Assembly: GCA_029876055.1 (NCBI GenBank)
Contig: CM056880.1
Span: 1,178,001 to 1,242,000, forward strand
DNA from: Madurella fahalii
Lineage: Eukaryota > Ascomycota > Sordariomycetes > Sordariales
Direction of reading: 5' to 3'
DNA length: 64,000 nucleotides
Of this stretch, positions 32,547 to 42,912 are shown piece after piece. The translations under genes were made by a program, and so were the position numbers. Below the pieces are notes generated by a model. The model was not told where the DNA came from. It did no database searches and was given only the letters and a program-made list of their open reading frames with translations. Position 1 is the stretch's first letter; each line of letters starts with the position of its first letter.

Positions 32547-34200
32547 AATTATCCTCCCCTCTGTGGAACCTGTCCTTAGGTTCCTTACTGCTGAGGATCG
32601 TCTGAATTTAGGGGGTAAGACTTGGGATGATATCGGGTGGATATCAGGTGTACGTCGAGTGCTGTTTGTAGTCGTGTAAATGGATAAGTGTCGAACCGGT
32701 GGACCTCACAGTCTATCCGCTCCAACGAGCTGTATGGTAGGAAAGGAGAAATGATGGTTTGGGGTGAGGAGTGAGTCGTCTTATAGTCGGGAGGTTTTCG
32801 GGAAAAGTTCGGCCGGTTGTCGGGCCGTAGTGGGATTTGCGGCTCCGAGGTCCTACTTTCCCGGTTCGGGCCTGAGATCTGAATCACGGCCGAATCGTCC
32901 GGATTTCTATCTGAACTTACACGTTGTCCTCGTAACTTCAAAACACGTGAAGATTGTGCGACTGCTTAATCGCAAAGCTTGTATATAGTTGCAAATTTGC
33001 AGACGTGTATTGGCCGTTTCTCCTCGGGTATAAATACCCCTCTCCTCTCCTACCTTTTCTAAAACTTTTCTTCTTCAGACTCTCTTCTACGCGTTGTTTC
33101 GCTCGCTTTTCGCTCTGTTCCTGTGTATAGCTCGCTGCCCGTCCTCGCCTCTCTCTCCCTCTCTCTCCCTCTTCCTCTCTCTCTCTCTCTCTTCTTGTTA
33201 TCGCTTCGGCTACTTTTCTATTGCGATAGACGTTTTCGCTGCCTCTGTTGCCGAGGTTATGCTGTATATGAAATGTATTTGCTCGGCGCTTAAAAACATT
33301 AACCCTCGCTCCAGCGAGGTCTTTACGATTGACTGTTCTTTCGAGTAGTCGACCTCCTCGCGTTGCTCCCATTGTAACGTAAAGAAAGAGTTGTGTATGC
33401 CGGTAAGTTATATGTATTTTCAGCGGATTGGCGGGGGATTTGCTAACGATTATAAGCTACTACTGGAATAGTTAGCGACTCTGTCGACCTTATAATCCTT
33501 ATCGATGCGGCTTACGCTATTGTCGATTATCGTATAGAGGATGCCGAGGGCGAGCTCGACGAGGAGGGTAATCGCCTTCAAGTTTCTATGCTGTCTCGCT
33601 ATAGCCGTAAGAAGATCGCTGCCGCTACTAAAGATCTAGTCGGGGCTTTCGACGCTGCCGAGACCGTTTATCGCTATTAATTCGGTATTTCCGGTACTAC
33701 CAAGCTGTCTTCTGTAAGTGCATTTATTTTACTTGTTTTTATATACAAATCGCTAATATCTCGATAGCAAGCTTATATAGTATATTACTCTATAGTCGTA
33801 TTATATAGCCAACTCCGCCTATAGTAGTTGTCCTGTCCTAGCCGGAACTGCGGCTGTAATACTGACGTCAGTCTCAATTACTATGTTTCTACTGAGTTAT
33901 CGCTAACTTTTTATAATACGAGTCTAAGGTATATGCCTAGGAGGTACAGTCTATTACTTATCTATTGCTTAGCGATATTAGTTTCGTAGGTTAGTCGGAT
34001 ATTAAATACCGTTTTCTTAAAAAGGTTAAGGAGGAGATCGCTGCTAATATAGAGGATACGGAGGCCTAGTAGGTTTAGGTAGAGGTGGCTCCTAACTTAG
34101 AGTTGGTACCGACCTCAATTTTCTAAGGTTTATATTATTTTTGGGGGGTTTTTCTAGGGTATTTCGGTTGGGGTTGGCATCTAGTATACCCTAGGATATA
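32547..34200 (+). other. Eroded sequence with a promoter-like start and a broken plus-strand frame
   Basis: It contains a TATA-like box, a CT-rich leader (33140-33196) and, at 33485-33690, a stretch encoding IILIDAAYAIVDYRIED, DEEGNRLQVSMLSRYSRKK and ATKDLVGAFDAAETVYRY before a stop. A later stretch at 34010-34100 (FLKKVKEEIAANIEDTEA) ends in TAG codons that could have been CAG. I do not recognise the protein. It is either a decayed host gene or part of an unrecognised element next to the Ty3/gypsy copy. Confidence 0.35.
33026..33039 (+). promoter_or_regulatory. TATA box candidate
   Basis: GGGTATAAATACCC, a palindromic TATA motif, is followed within about 100 bp by a CT-rich leader. It could be an LTR or gene promoter. 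Confidence 0.4.
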
Positions 34201-34239
34201 GCTTTATATAGGTAGATATTAATTAATATCTTATTACCT

Positions 34240-37200
34240 ACGCTTTCGCTAGTTTTCATATATTTTTCGAAATTGTGATACCAACTTAGGTACATTCGCT
34301 ATATCTTCCTCTGACACCTATTGATTATACTCCGAAGGTTAGCCTACCCATTTAACCAAAAAGAAGGTTTTACCCTAGAATATTCTCTCGTCTCGAATCT
34401 CTTTAACTTCCTACTCTCCGTCGTCCTTAAGGTCTAGCATCGGTATTACAGACGAATCGTCTCCTTTTCGGCTGTACCACGGTTCTAATATTGATATAGG
34501 AAATATATTATATAAACGATTATATTTGTCCGGAAGTACCAGACGATAAGCCAGCGATCCGACTCGGTTTAGAACACGAAATGGACTGATAAACTTGGGC
34601 ACCAATTTCCTCGGTGATTTGAATCTTAAATTCCGGGTTGACAATAATATTAAACTTCCATTCTTAAACTCCTTTTTCGTATACTTCTCGTTGTAATATC
34701 GTTTCTGGACTACTATAGCTTTAGCCCAATTTTGTTCTAACTATTTTCTCAGTTCAGCAAGTTTTTTAATTCTTTTAATTACACTAGATATCCTCCTCTC
34801 TTATACATCGCCTTCGATACAGTAGGAAATCGGAGGTTGATAACCTATTAGTACTTCAAAAGAACTTATCTTAATTGTAGAATTGACAGTACTATTGACA
34901 ACAAATTCTATTTCTAGGAGGAGATTTACCCAGGTAATTTGGTTTTAGTATACGAAGTAACAGAGGTATTAAATAAGTATTTAATTTACTCGCTCTATTT
35001 GCCCGTCGGTTTACAAGTAAAAAGCAGTCGAAAGCCGCTTATATACCTTTTATAGGTAATATAAATCGCTCCAAAACTGTAATATAAAAACAGAACCTCG
35101 ATTACTAACGCAACTATCAATAGGGCTATACTTAAGTTCAATCTCTTTATAAACAAACTCTACTAATTCTTAGCTAGTAATGGTAGTAGATACTAGGAAG
35201 AATCGGTTTATCTTTATATACCGATCGATAACCACCAGAATTGCGTCCTTCTCGGAGCTATCGGGACTCTTCACTATAGGAAAACCTATAATAAAGTCTA
35301 TAGTAATTTCGCTCTAAGGTCATATAGGAATCGGCAACAATTCGAGCGATCTATACGGCTTATACCGTCTTATCTTATTGACTTAATAGGTATAGCAGGT
35401 TCTATAATAGTCTTTAATATCTTTAATTATACTTTACCAGAAGTATTTTCTTTATAACAGTTCGAGAGTCTTTTCGATACCAAAATGACCTACTAATAGA
35501 TCATTATAAAAAAGCTGGAGTAACTCCTACTTAACAACTTACTTTACCGGGATAAACAATCGTCTTTAATACAGTAGTTCTTACTCGTATCTAAATACCT
35601 ATTTAGGCGAAACTCTCTAGTTTCGGGCTAGACTTACTAGCCTTTCCTTAATTTTCAGAGTTACCGGATCCGTAGCTTGCAGCTCTAGGATTAATTCTTT
35701 TATAGACTTCGACAGGTCTATAGTATAAACCACTTCTAGTCGAATATACTCTCTCGTATATTAACGAGTAACAATCTATTCCTATCTAAGCCAATCGGCT
35801 TCTTAGTAATCCTAAGGTCCTAGCAGGTAAATACTCAGCAATTCTATAGTAACTTCTAAAGGATAACCTATTATTTTGGGTTTCTAACTAGCTAGTTTAT
35901 TCGGGTCCTATATACTAGTATCTTCGCTATTCTCTAGTATATAGTAGGCTCTCTTAACCCTTTCCGCAGTCGTCTTTCCGACCTAGGTACTAGCTAATTT
36001 ACTAGGGTTTCTTATACAAGCTAATTTACTCTCTTCTATATAATAGGCAATCTTATTTCTTTCTACAATTAGCTTTCTAATCCGGTTTACCCGAACAATT
36101 TTGCTCTTAAAAGTAGGCATCTACTCGAGTCTATTAGGACATTCTTTGTCCTCGTAATCTAGTTTTCTCGAGGGGCTATCGGCTGGATTTCGCTTCCTAG
36201 GTTAATACTTGATAGTAAAATCAAATCCTACTAGATATATATACTATCTAGCCTATCGGCTGTTTAATCAGTTTTACTTTATAAACCTTTATAGGTTATT
36301 GTAATCTGAAAACACAGTAACTTTATAGCGACTCCCTTTAACGTAGTATCGTCAATACTTGAAGGCTTCTATAATAGCTATTATCTCCTTATTAGGAGTT
36401 CTATAGTTCTAGGCCGGTCTAGAAAACTTCGCCGACTAGAACATAATAGGACGTTTTCGGCCCCTTTTCGGGACCTACGACAGGACAGCTCCTATTACAA
36501 AGTTAGAGGCGTCTATCTCAATAATAATAGGGAGTTCGGGATCGAAATAATATAAAACTGGTGTATCTTAAAATACTCTCTTAAGCTATGCAAATACCGT
36601 ATACTCTTCGGTCTCTAACCGGAGGGTTCCCGGTTTTCGTCCGTTCTATAATCCCTTTAGCAAATTACTTAATGGTAATACAATCTCCGAATAACCTCGA
36701 ATAAATCGACGGTAAAAATTACAAAATCCTAAGAAAACTTGGATATCTCGATAGGATTATAGTTCAGGCTAATCTTAGATAGTCTGAATTCGTACCGAAT
36801 CTATGCCGACACCTTCGGGAGTTAAAATATAACCTAGAAATTCTACCTTGTCCTAATAAAATGAATACTTACTAGGCTTATAGTATAACTACGTTTGTCT
36901 TAGGTATTCTAGGACTTGTCGGAGGTAAGTTTCCCGGTCTAGAGAGAAAATTAAAATGTTATCCAAATAATATATATAACAATCGTCTAGTAGCCTACCT
37001 AAAACAGTCTGAATATAACTTTGGAAGGTCGTAGGAGCATTTATTAGGCTAAAAGGTATAATAAGATACTTAAATAGACTATATCAGGTACGGAAAGCTG
37101 TCTTCTATTCGTCTCCTTCTCGGATACGAATCCGGTAGTATACCTCTTTTAGGTCCAACTTCGTAAAATACTTTATTCCGGATATTCGGTCTAAGAGTTC

Positions 37201-37560
37201 TGAGATCAACAGTAAAGGGTACCGATTCTTAACCGTTATCCGGTTAAATCCACGGTAATCCACATATAAGTATAGAGTACTATCTTTCTTTAGGACAAAT
37301 AAGACAGGACTTGCAGCTAAACTCTAGGATAGGCGAATATGGCCTTTCGCCAGGTTTTCACGTAGATATTCCTCTAAAATCGAAAGTTTATATCGTAACA
37401 GAGAGTAAAGAGGTCTAATAGGAGGAACAGTATTGGAGAGTAGATTAATAGTATAATCAGTGCTTTTAAAAGAAGGTAGAATATCTTTCTTCTTTCTTCC
37501 TACACCGCTTTACCCAAGATAGGGTGTGCCGAACCTTCTACTGCTAAATACATAGGAAAA
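34240..37560 (-). mobile_element. Ty3/gypsy chromovirus-type retrotransposon, RIP-eroded pol remnant
   Basis: On the minus strand, broken pol similarity runs from about 37500 leftwards. Reverse transcriptase blocks (KYLIIPFSLINAPTTFQ, YYLDNILIFS, VEFLGYILTPEGV) lie near 37150-36800, an RNase H-like FVIGAVLSQV near 36500, and the integrase tail FKSPRKLVPKFISPFRVLNR at 34620-34550. A chromodomain remnant (FFLVKWVG, PSEYNQ, VSEEDIANV) lies at about 34370-34290. Nearly every Trp codon of the chromodomain has become TAG, and TpA is greatly over-represented, the pattern RIP leaves. The element is non-functional. Clear LTRs could not be paired by eye. Confidence 0.85.
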
Positions 37561-37574
37561 ACCGTGCTACAATA

Positions 37575-38613
37575 GCCGGGTGAAAAAACCTATATATCGA
37601 CAAGTAATAGAAAACAACACTAATAGACACCAGTTAGGTGCAAAAGAAAGGAAGGCCTTATACAAGGCCCTGAAGACTTTCAGTCTTCGGCTTCGGATTC
37701 GTCCACTACCTCCTCCTCTTCCTCAGCCTCTTCGGCTTCCAATTCTAGCCGTCGGGCTAGGCTGTACTCCATCAAACAGCCCGAATCCATCAGCCAGCCT
37801 AAAACCCTCCTTAACAGCCTGAGGTTCCGGGAGCTCTGGCCCTGTAATACAAGGCTGAGGTCCCGGTGAGTTCGAATTTCTGTCCTTGGCCAAGTCCTAG
37901 GCTTCGGTGGTATCGGGCACCACACAACAAGGTGCTCTACTGTTTCCCGGCCCTCCCCACAGCCACAGTAGGGAGTAGGGAGGTTTGGAACTCCCTGCCG
38001 AAAAAGGAAGTCCCGGAGGCCGATAGCTCCCGTTCGGGCTTGCACTAGTAGGGAGCTCTGGGCTTTAGTAAGGTCCTAGTGCTTTCGAAGAGCCTTATTG
38101 GTAAAAAGTAACTCAGGAGGGTCTTCATCAGCCAATCTAGTAGGCCGATTTCTAACCTCCTTTTTCCAACGTACTTCCCAAGCCCTACCTAATACCTCTT
38201 CGGCCATAAGCCTCTGATCTAACCCCTGGCTCTGATTCTGGTCCTGGCCCTGACCCTAGGTCTGGGCTTGGCCTACCCACTGGCTGATGGTAATAGCGGC
38301 TTTTTCTGATATTGTCGGCTGTTGTGGTAACGGAGCTCTACGGCCTCGCCTTCGTCTCTGGAATCTCCTATATAGCCTGTTGCAAGCCTCTTGGATCAAG
38401 GAGCTTGGTGGGCGCCTTGGGGCCTCTCGGCCCTGCCCAGCTTGTAGAGTGGGGGTCTGTAGCCGAGTTTCGAAGTCGGCGAGTCTCTTGTTGAGATATA
38501 GATCCAGCGGTGGCACCCAAGTCTCTGTCTCTAGGTTCCGGATAGAGGTAGCCTTGTAAGCCCCGGCTACTATTCTGAGGCTTCTTGACTGGGCTTTGAT
38601 CAACCATTTCTCT
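37575..38613 (-). mobile_element. 5'-truncated LINE (Tad/I-like non-LTR retrotransposon), 3' end
   Basis: Two overlapping minus-strand stretches encode the C-terminal part of a non-LTR retrotransposon polyprotein. The first has SLRIVAGAYKATSIRNLETE, WVPPLDLYLNKRLADFETRL. The second, at 38045-37680, has ARTGAIGLRDFLFRQ and the terminal zinc motif CGCGEGRETVEHLVVWCP. Homology begins abruptly at about 38613, the usual result of incomplete reverse transcription. In contrast to the flanking DNA it is GC-rich and shows little CpA loss, so it inserted after the RIP episode or escaped it, possibly because it is short. Confidence 0.78.
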
Positions 38614-38869
38614 TAAGATATTTACAACTCTATAGCAATTTCCACTCCACTTTCTAATCCTTTTTCGCGTAATAACTAAGTTAATTTCGTCTAGCTGAGT
38701 AATAACAATATTTCCAACGGAAATTAAATCGATTCTCTACCTTCCATCCCCGAGACGACAGGACATCTTCTACTACTATCTCAGTCCCCTCTAGCTCCCG
38801 TCTCCTAAGCTACAGACTCTCTCCTACCCCTCGCTACAAATAACCTCACTCTCCCTCCCCCTCTCCACT

Positions 38870-39795
38870 ATGATTCCGGGAGCTCGGTTTATATTAATAC
38901 CGGCAATATAATAGACAATAACAGGAGCGACAATTTATCTCCCCCTATATAGAATAGCAATAGAGGTATATAATTACCGCTATAATCACCTACTTCAGCT
39001 GATTATAGTATTAACGGAAATAGGTACTAGGGGTCGTAGAGATAAATCCTCTAGCTATAATAGTAAGACTACTTATAATTGTAGTAGTAAGACTACTTGT
39101 AGTAGTAAGACTGCTCGTAGTCGTAGTAGGAAGACTGCTAGCAGTCGCGGTAGTAAGACTCGGAATAGCACCCACCTTGCAGCTACTAAAGAGAAAGGAA
39201 AGTCGGTACCCAGATAGTATAGCGATATTTACAACTAGAAGAGTATTATAAAGTCCTATAAGAAAAAAAACCCTTTAGCGATCCGAGCCTTCACTGTCGT
39301 CGGCGGGTCAATGCCGAAGCGCCTATAGGAGGGAATACCAATACCGTTTAGCAGCAGCTATATTACACTGTATATAGAAGTAAGTCATACATTTAACTTT
39401 CTTATTTACAGCTAATCTAATTAGTTTAGCGCGTGCATTGCAGGAGATCCGACTTTAGTAGAAGGATATTGAACTTTTGATCCCTCAAACACCATTTATA
39501 CAGCTAGTTCGGAAGATCGTAAATGATTATATCACGGGTATTCGGTTCGAGTTAGCTGCATTATACGCAGTTCAAGAGGCGGCAGAGTCATTCATCGTAG
39601 ACTACTTTACTGGTAAGTTTCTTATTGTAATCACCTATGTAATCACCCTAACACAATCTAGCGAGCAATCTGGCAACTATCCATGCCAAGAGGGTCACGT
39701 TGATGTGCAAAGACATGTACCTAGTACAGAATATCTGCCGGACGATGGAGGCGCATGTAACTACACTTGCTGCCATAAGCAAGTCAAGGAATTAG
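38870..39795 (+). pseudogene. Histone H3-fold gene with glutamine-rich leader, eroded by CpA-to-TpA change
   Basis: The part encoding the histone fold is unmistakable: ALQEIRL then two TAG codons, KDIELLIPQTPFIQLVRKIV, RFELAALYAVQEAAESFIVD, a clean 49-nt intron (39613-39661, GTAAGT, branch CTAAC, TAG), then ASNLATIHAKRVTLMCKDM. These align over the whole H3 core (ALREIRRYQ ... LVREI ... LRFQ ... ALQEA ... NLCAIHAKRVT). Upstream, one frame from about 38870 reads through ~150 codons whose stops are all TAG or TAA, never TGA, clustered in Gln-like runs. Reading them as former CAG/CAA gives a Gln-rich leader. A 32-nt GTAAGT...CAG gap (39380-39411) would join the parts in phase but is short for an intron. 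The core is too divergent to be a canonical H3; no CENP-A loop insertion is seen. Confidence 0.7.
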
Positions 39796-39904
39796 AGAAA
39801 GTAGGCAGAGGGAGTAAAGTCTAAAGAGATTACGTTGATTTGCACCAATATCCGAATGTGATTACAGAGATGATTACACAAGTGCCATTCCAACTTAACC
39901 TCTT

Positions 39905-40046
39905 AAACCTAGATGGGTATTACCCACCCATATCTGGAATTACCCAAATAGATATGGGGATTACCCACCCGTACCCAAATGATTTTGGGTAGGGTGGGTT
40001 ATACCCAGTAATATCTGGGTAACCCATGGGTACCCGTGGGTGGGTT
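39905..40046. repeat. Clustered GGGTA/TACCC motifs in both orientations
   Basis: About 140 bp made largely of TACCCA and TGGGTA hexamers separated by ATCTGG or ATATGGG-type spacers, switching orientation several times and containing perfect palindromes such as CCCATGGG. It is not the fungal telomere repeat (TTAGGG). Confidence 0.8.
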
Positions 40047-40102
40047 TTTCCCTTCCCTACGGGCAACAGCCTGACTACGAGTCATTCTTCACTTTGCAAG
40101 CC

Positions 40103-40807
40103 ATGATGGCCGTTAGGAAAGACCTCAGCTTTAGGGCGGATCCCTCTGCACCACCGCCCTCCATACAGTCCAGACCAGCAGCCCCTACAGCTTCCAACGA
40201 CAGAATCTTCGACATCATCCAAACCGACTCTGACGACAACGACAACAGCAGCACCGTCTTATCCGCAACCCCTCCCCACGCCGCGCACGCGGACGCAGCT
40301 ACCTACCCCAAACCTGAGTGTGTCATAACCGCCCTGCACCCCACCGCCACCCGCGACGCGGCCCCCTGGCTGGACACGAACAAGACCTTCCTCATCGCCC
40401 CGTACACGCCTGATTCGCCCTCGTCGACACGCGCCCTGGCCCTCACCAACGGTGACCTCCGCCTTGTGCCGTTGTCAACTTGAACAACCCACCAAGGCAG
40501 CTGGTACTGGCGTTGCGTGGAGAACGACAAAGGGTGGCTGGGGTTCCGCAATACCGCGTCCGGGACCTACCTGGGGCACGACAATCTCCGGAAGGTGAGG
40601 GCCACGGTGCCCCATCATAAGGGGTGGGAGGATATTTGCTTGAGGAGATGTCCCGGGGGCGGGTATGTGATGGACATGTTGGAGAATTTGAGGTTGTTGA
40701 GGGTTGCGGAGAAGGGGGTGAAGGAGAAGGAGGATGGAGGTTTGGTGTTGGTGGGCAAGGGTGAGGGGGAAGCGGTGGTTTGGGAGTTCGTAGAAGTCGA
40801 TTGCTGA
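40103..40807 (+). pseudogene. Beta-trefoil (fascin/ricin-like) family protein interrupted by one in-frame TGA
   Basis: One reading frame carries an N-terminal disordered stretch (DRIFDIIQTDSDDNDNSS), then LALTNGDLRLVPLST, TGA at 40481, and continues without shift into GSWYWRCVENDKGWLGFRN, SGTYLGHDN and CPGGGYVMDMLENLRLL, ending AVVWEFVEVDC. The W-CVE..GWLGFRN..SG.YLGHD signature belongs to a common fungal family with a fascin-like trefoil; function unknown. The TGA could derive from CGA by C-to-T. No splice pair of acceptable length removes it. ATG 40103 is the first plausible start; the 5' end abuts the GGGTA repeat. Confidence 0.65.
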
Positions 40808-41023
40808 CTGTGGATAATGTGGTTGTGATAGCCTTGGGCGTTGTTGATGTATGGGACCTGTGTGATCTTCCATGAACCAAATGCTTCATGTTGTCGGCGG
40901 GCGTACATGTAGCGGTTGAGGGCAAGACCAGGCCTGTGGATTCCTATAGGGAATTAAGCGAAGGTGAGCTTAACCATCGTCAAGCTTCTCCGTGATCCCA
41001 TCATATCTTGTTCGAGCCTGCCA

Positions 41024-41860
41024 TTACAAGGGCCCAACAACCTTGGCCCATACCTCCAACACCACCAAGATCCCCATGCATGTCGCCAATGCCTCGATCA
41101 CCACCCTCCCCATCCCCCATTCCTCCCCCGCTCGATCAATCCTCTTCACCATCGGCAGTCCAACCACAAAATACGACGCATACCCCAAGCTGCCAACCCT
41201 CAGCATCCTATCACGATCATCATACCGGAATAAATCCTCCAACAACGGACTCGCCATGACGTACGTCTCCGCAAATGCCACCAAGTACGCCAGCGCAACC
41301 ACCGACAGTCCCCTTCCCACCCTACCACTCCCGGACAGTGACCGGAGCCGACCCTCAGCAACCACCAGAAACGCAAAATAGCTCATAAAGTACGCGTGCG
41401 TGAGCGGATACATAAACAACGGCACCACCTTCCCGCTGCGCCCGACAACGTCCGACTCTAGATGCCACGTGGCCGAGACGAACGCGTAGCGCATGCCCAT
41501 CAGGTCGAAGAAGTAGTGCGTGCCGAAGTAGGTGCCGAAGCAGACGAGAACTGCGACCCAGGCGTGGAGCTTGAGCCAGTAGGGCGGCGGCGAGCCTGCC
41601 GTTGACCGGGGCGGGCTGAGGAAGTAGGGCAGGAGGACGGACGGCGCGGCTACGCCGAGCGAGAAGACGAGGTACTCTGCGTCGGACCAGCGGCGGAGCA
41701 CGCCGGTTTGCATGACGAGCAGCACTGGCAGGATCCAGAGCGGGGATTGCGCCAGGATTAGGCGGTGGGTGTGCGTTTTCTCGGTGGCTTTCTGCTTCGG
41801 TGTCCGGCCTGATATCTTGCTGCTCTGATTGTGGAGTTGGTTACCGGCGGTGGGTGCCAT
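41024..41860 (-). CDS. Cycloeucalenol cycloisomerase-like membrane protein, 278 aa
   Basis: An intronless multi-pass membrane protein with about six hydrophobic segments after a basic N terminus. It matches the plant CPI1 family along its length: LILAQSPLWILPVLLVM, AEYLVFSLGVAAPSVLLPYF, YWLKLHAWVAVLVCFGTYFG, THYFFDLMGMRYAF, a variable loop, PLTHAYFMSYFAFLV, AYLVAFAETYVMA, MLRVGSLGYASYFVVGLPM and EWGMGRVVIEALATCMGIL. Length equals that of the plant enzyme (~280). In plants the enzyme opens the 9,19-cyclopropane ring of cycloeucalenol in ER membranes. Typical fungi use lanosterol and have no such substrate, so the substrate here is unknown. The start at 41860 gives a normal N terminus. Confidence 0.78.
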   Translation of the reverse strand: MAPTAGNQLHNQSSKISGRTPKQKATEKTHTHRLILAQSPLWILPVLLVMQTGVLRRWSDAEYLVFSLGVAAPSVLLPYFLSPPRSTAGSPPPYWLKLHAWVAVLVCFGTYFGTHYFFDLMGMRYAFVSATWHLESDVVGRSGKVVPLFMYPLTHAYFMSYFAFLVVAEGRLRSLSGSGRVGRGLSVVALAYLVAFAETYVMASPLLEDLFRYDDRDRMLRVGSLGYASYFVVGLPMVKRIDRAGEEWGMGRVVIEALATCMGILVVLEVWAKVVGPL

Positions 41861-42912
41861 GTTGACGGAAGTGAGGGTCGCAGGCTATGTTGTGAGGGGC
41901 GCATTACTGGACCGGTTTGAGGTGAGTGATAGCGGGGATTACACGGCAAAGGGCAACAGGGCCCTGCGAGCTCCACTGTCACTCTAGGCTTGGCGCATCA
42001 TCAACCTGAGCAAGACCCACAACTAACGGTACTGTATTATACAGTACTCTCATGGCCTGCCTGATCTTTGAGCATTGTTGGAAGCTCGAGTGCTACAATG
42101 TGCGTTCGGCATCGTAATTAGTCAGGGGTTCATGGGACGAAGCAAATCAGCTCATACACTTGGCGCCGGGGTTGGATGCGCGAGAGAAGTCTCCAGTTCA
42201 CGTCAAAACTAGCGGTAGTCTTGTTTTCACGATTCATTTCTGTACACTTGTAATATTATCTTCTAGTCTCCAGTGAACACGTACTACTAGCACGAGGATA
42301 CTAAGAAATCAAATCCGAGGGGACATGTTAGGAATGGAGGTCGTTCGTTTAAGGTACAAATGGGATAAATATAAAATGAAACGTCGTCCTTCTATCTTGT
42401 GGATCCATGGATAGGGTACCTTATTTAGCTCGGTAACGAGAGGGGTCTGGATGGCGAGAGGAAAGCCTAAGTAGAGGCTCTGATTTTGATGCACTATCCT
42501 AGTTGCTAGCGGTTGGTGCCAAAACGGCTCCGAGGCTAAACAACCGGCTTCGGGAGCTGAAATAGTCAACTGAAAAAGCCAGACGTGCCCCTGTCGAGCG
42601 CATCCGGCAGGGCGGGCAAAAAGGAGGGGGGCGGAGGAGCCAGAGCAACACAGGAACCAAAAAGTAGAATGTAACTGTAGTCTGTACTGTACTTCCGCAG
42701 CGTAGGACCCCGCGCTATGGGAGCCCCCCTCACCGTTGCAACCGCAAAAACTGGCGGCACGCGCCAGCCTAATTAATTCGGCGGCTAGAACAGCGCTTTT
42801 CTGCTACGGCGAAATTACCTTAACTGAGCACATGGAGTTCATCCACGCTCGGTCTCAATCTCTTATTTTCGTCTACATTGGGATTGATTGAAGCTAAGAT
42901 CTGGGTGCTATC
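41861..42912. promoter_or_regulatory. Divergent intergenic region (CPI1-like / amidohydrolase)
   Basis: About 1 kb holding both 5' regions; no additional gene seen. Confidence 0.4.

Noticed and set aside
32660..32735. Second tRNA-like segment on the minus strand (GGTTCGAC with an upstream CTCGTTGG)
   Set aside because: B box fits, but stems do not pair beyond two bases; judged chance or very decayed.
39905..40046. Interpretation of the GGGTA cluster as an internal telomere
   Set aside because: The unit is TGGGTA in mixed orientations, not a TTAGGG tandem array.
40443..40925. Proline-rich 160-codon minus-strand frame opposite the trefoil gene
   Set aside because: Composition is that of the antisense of a GC-rich gene; the plus strand carries the family signature.
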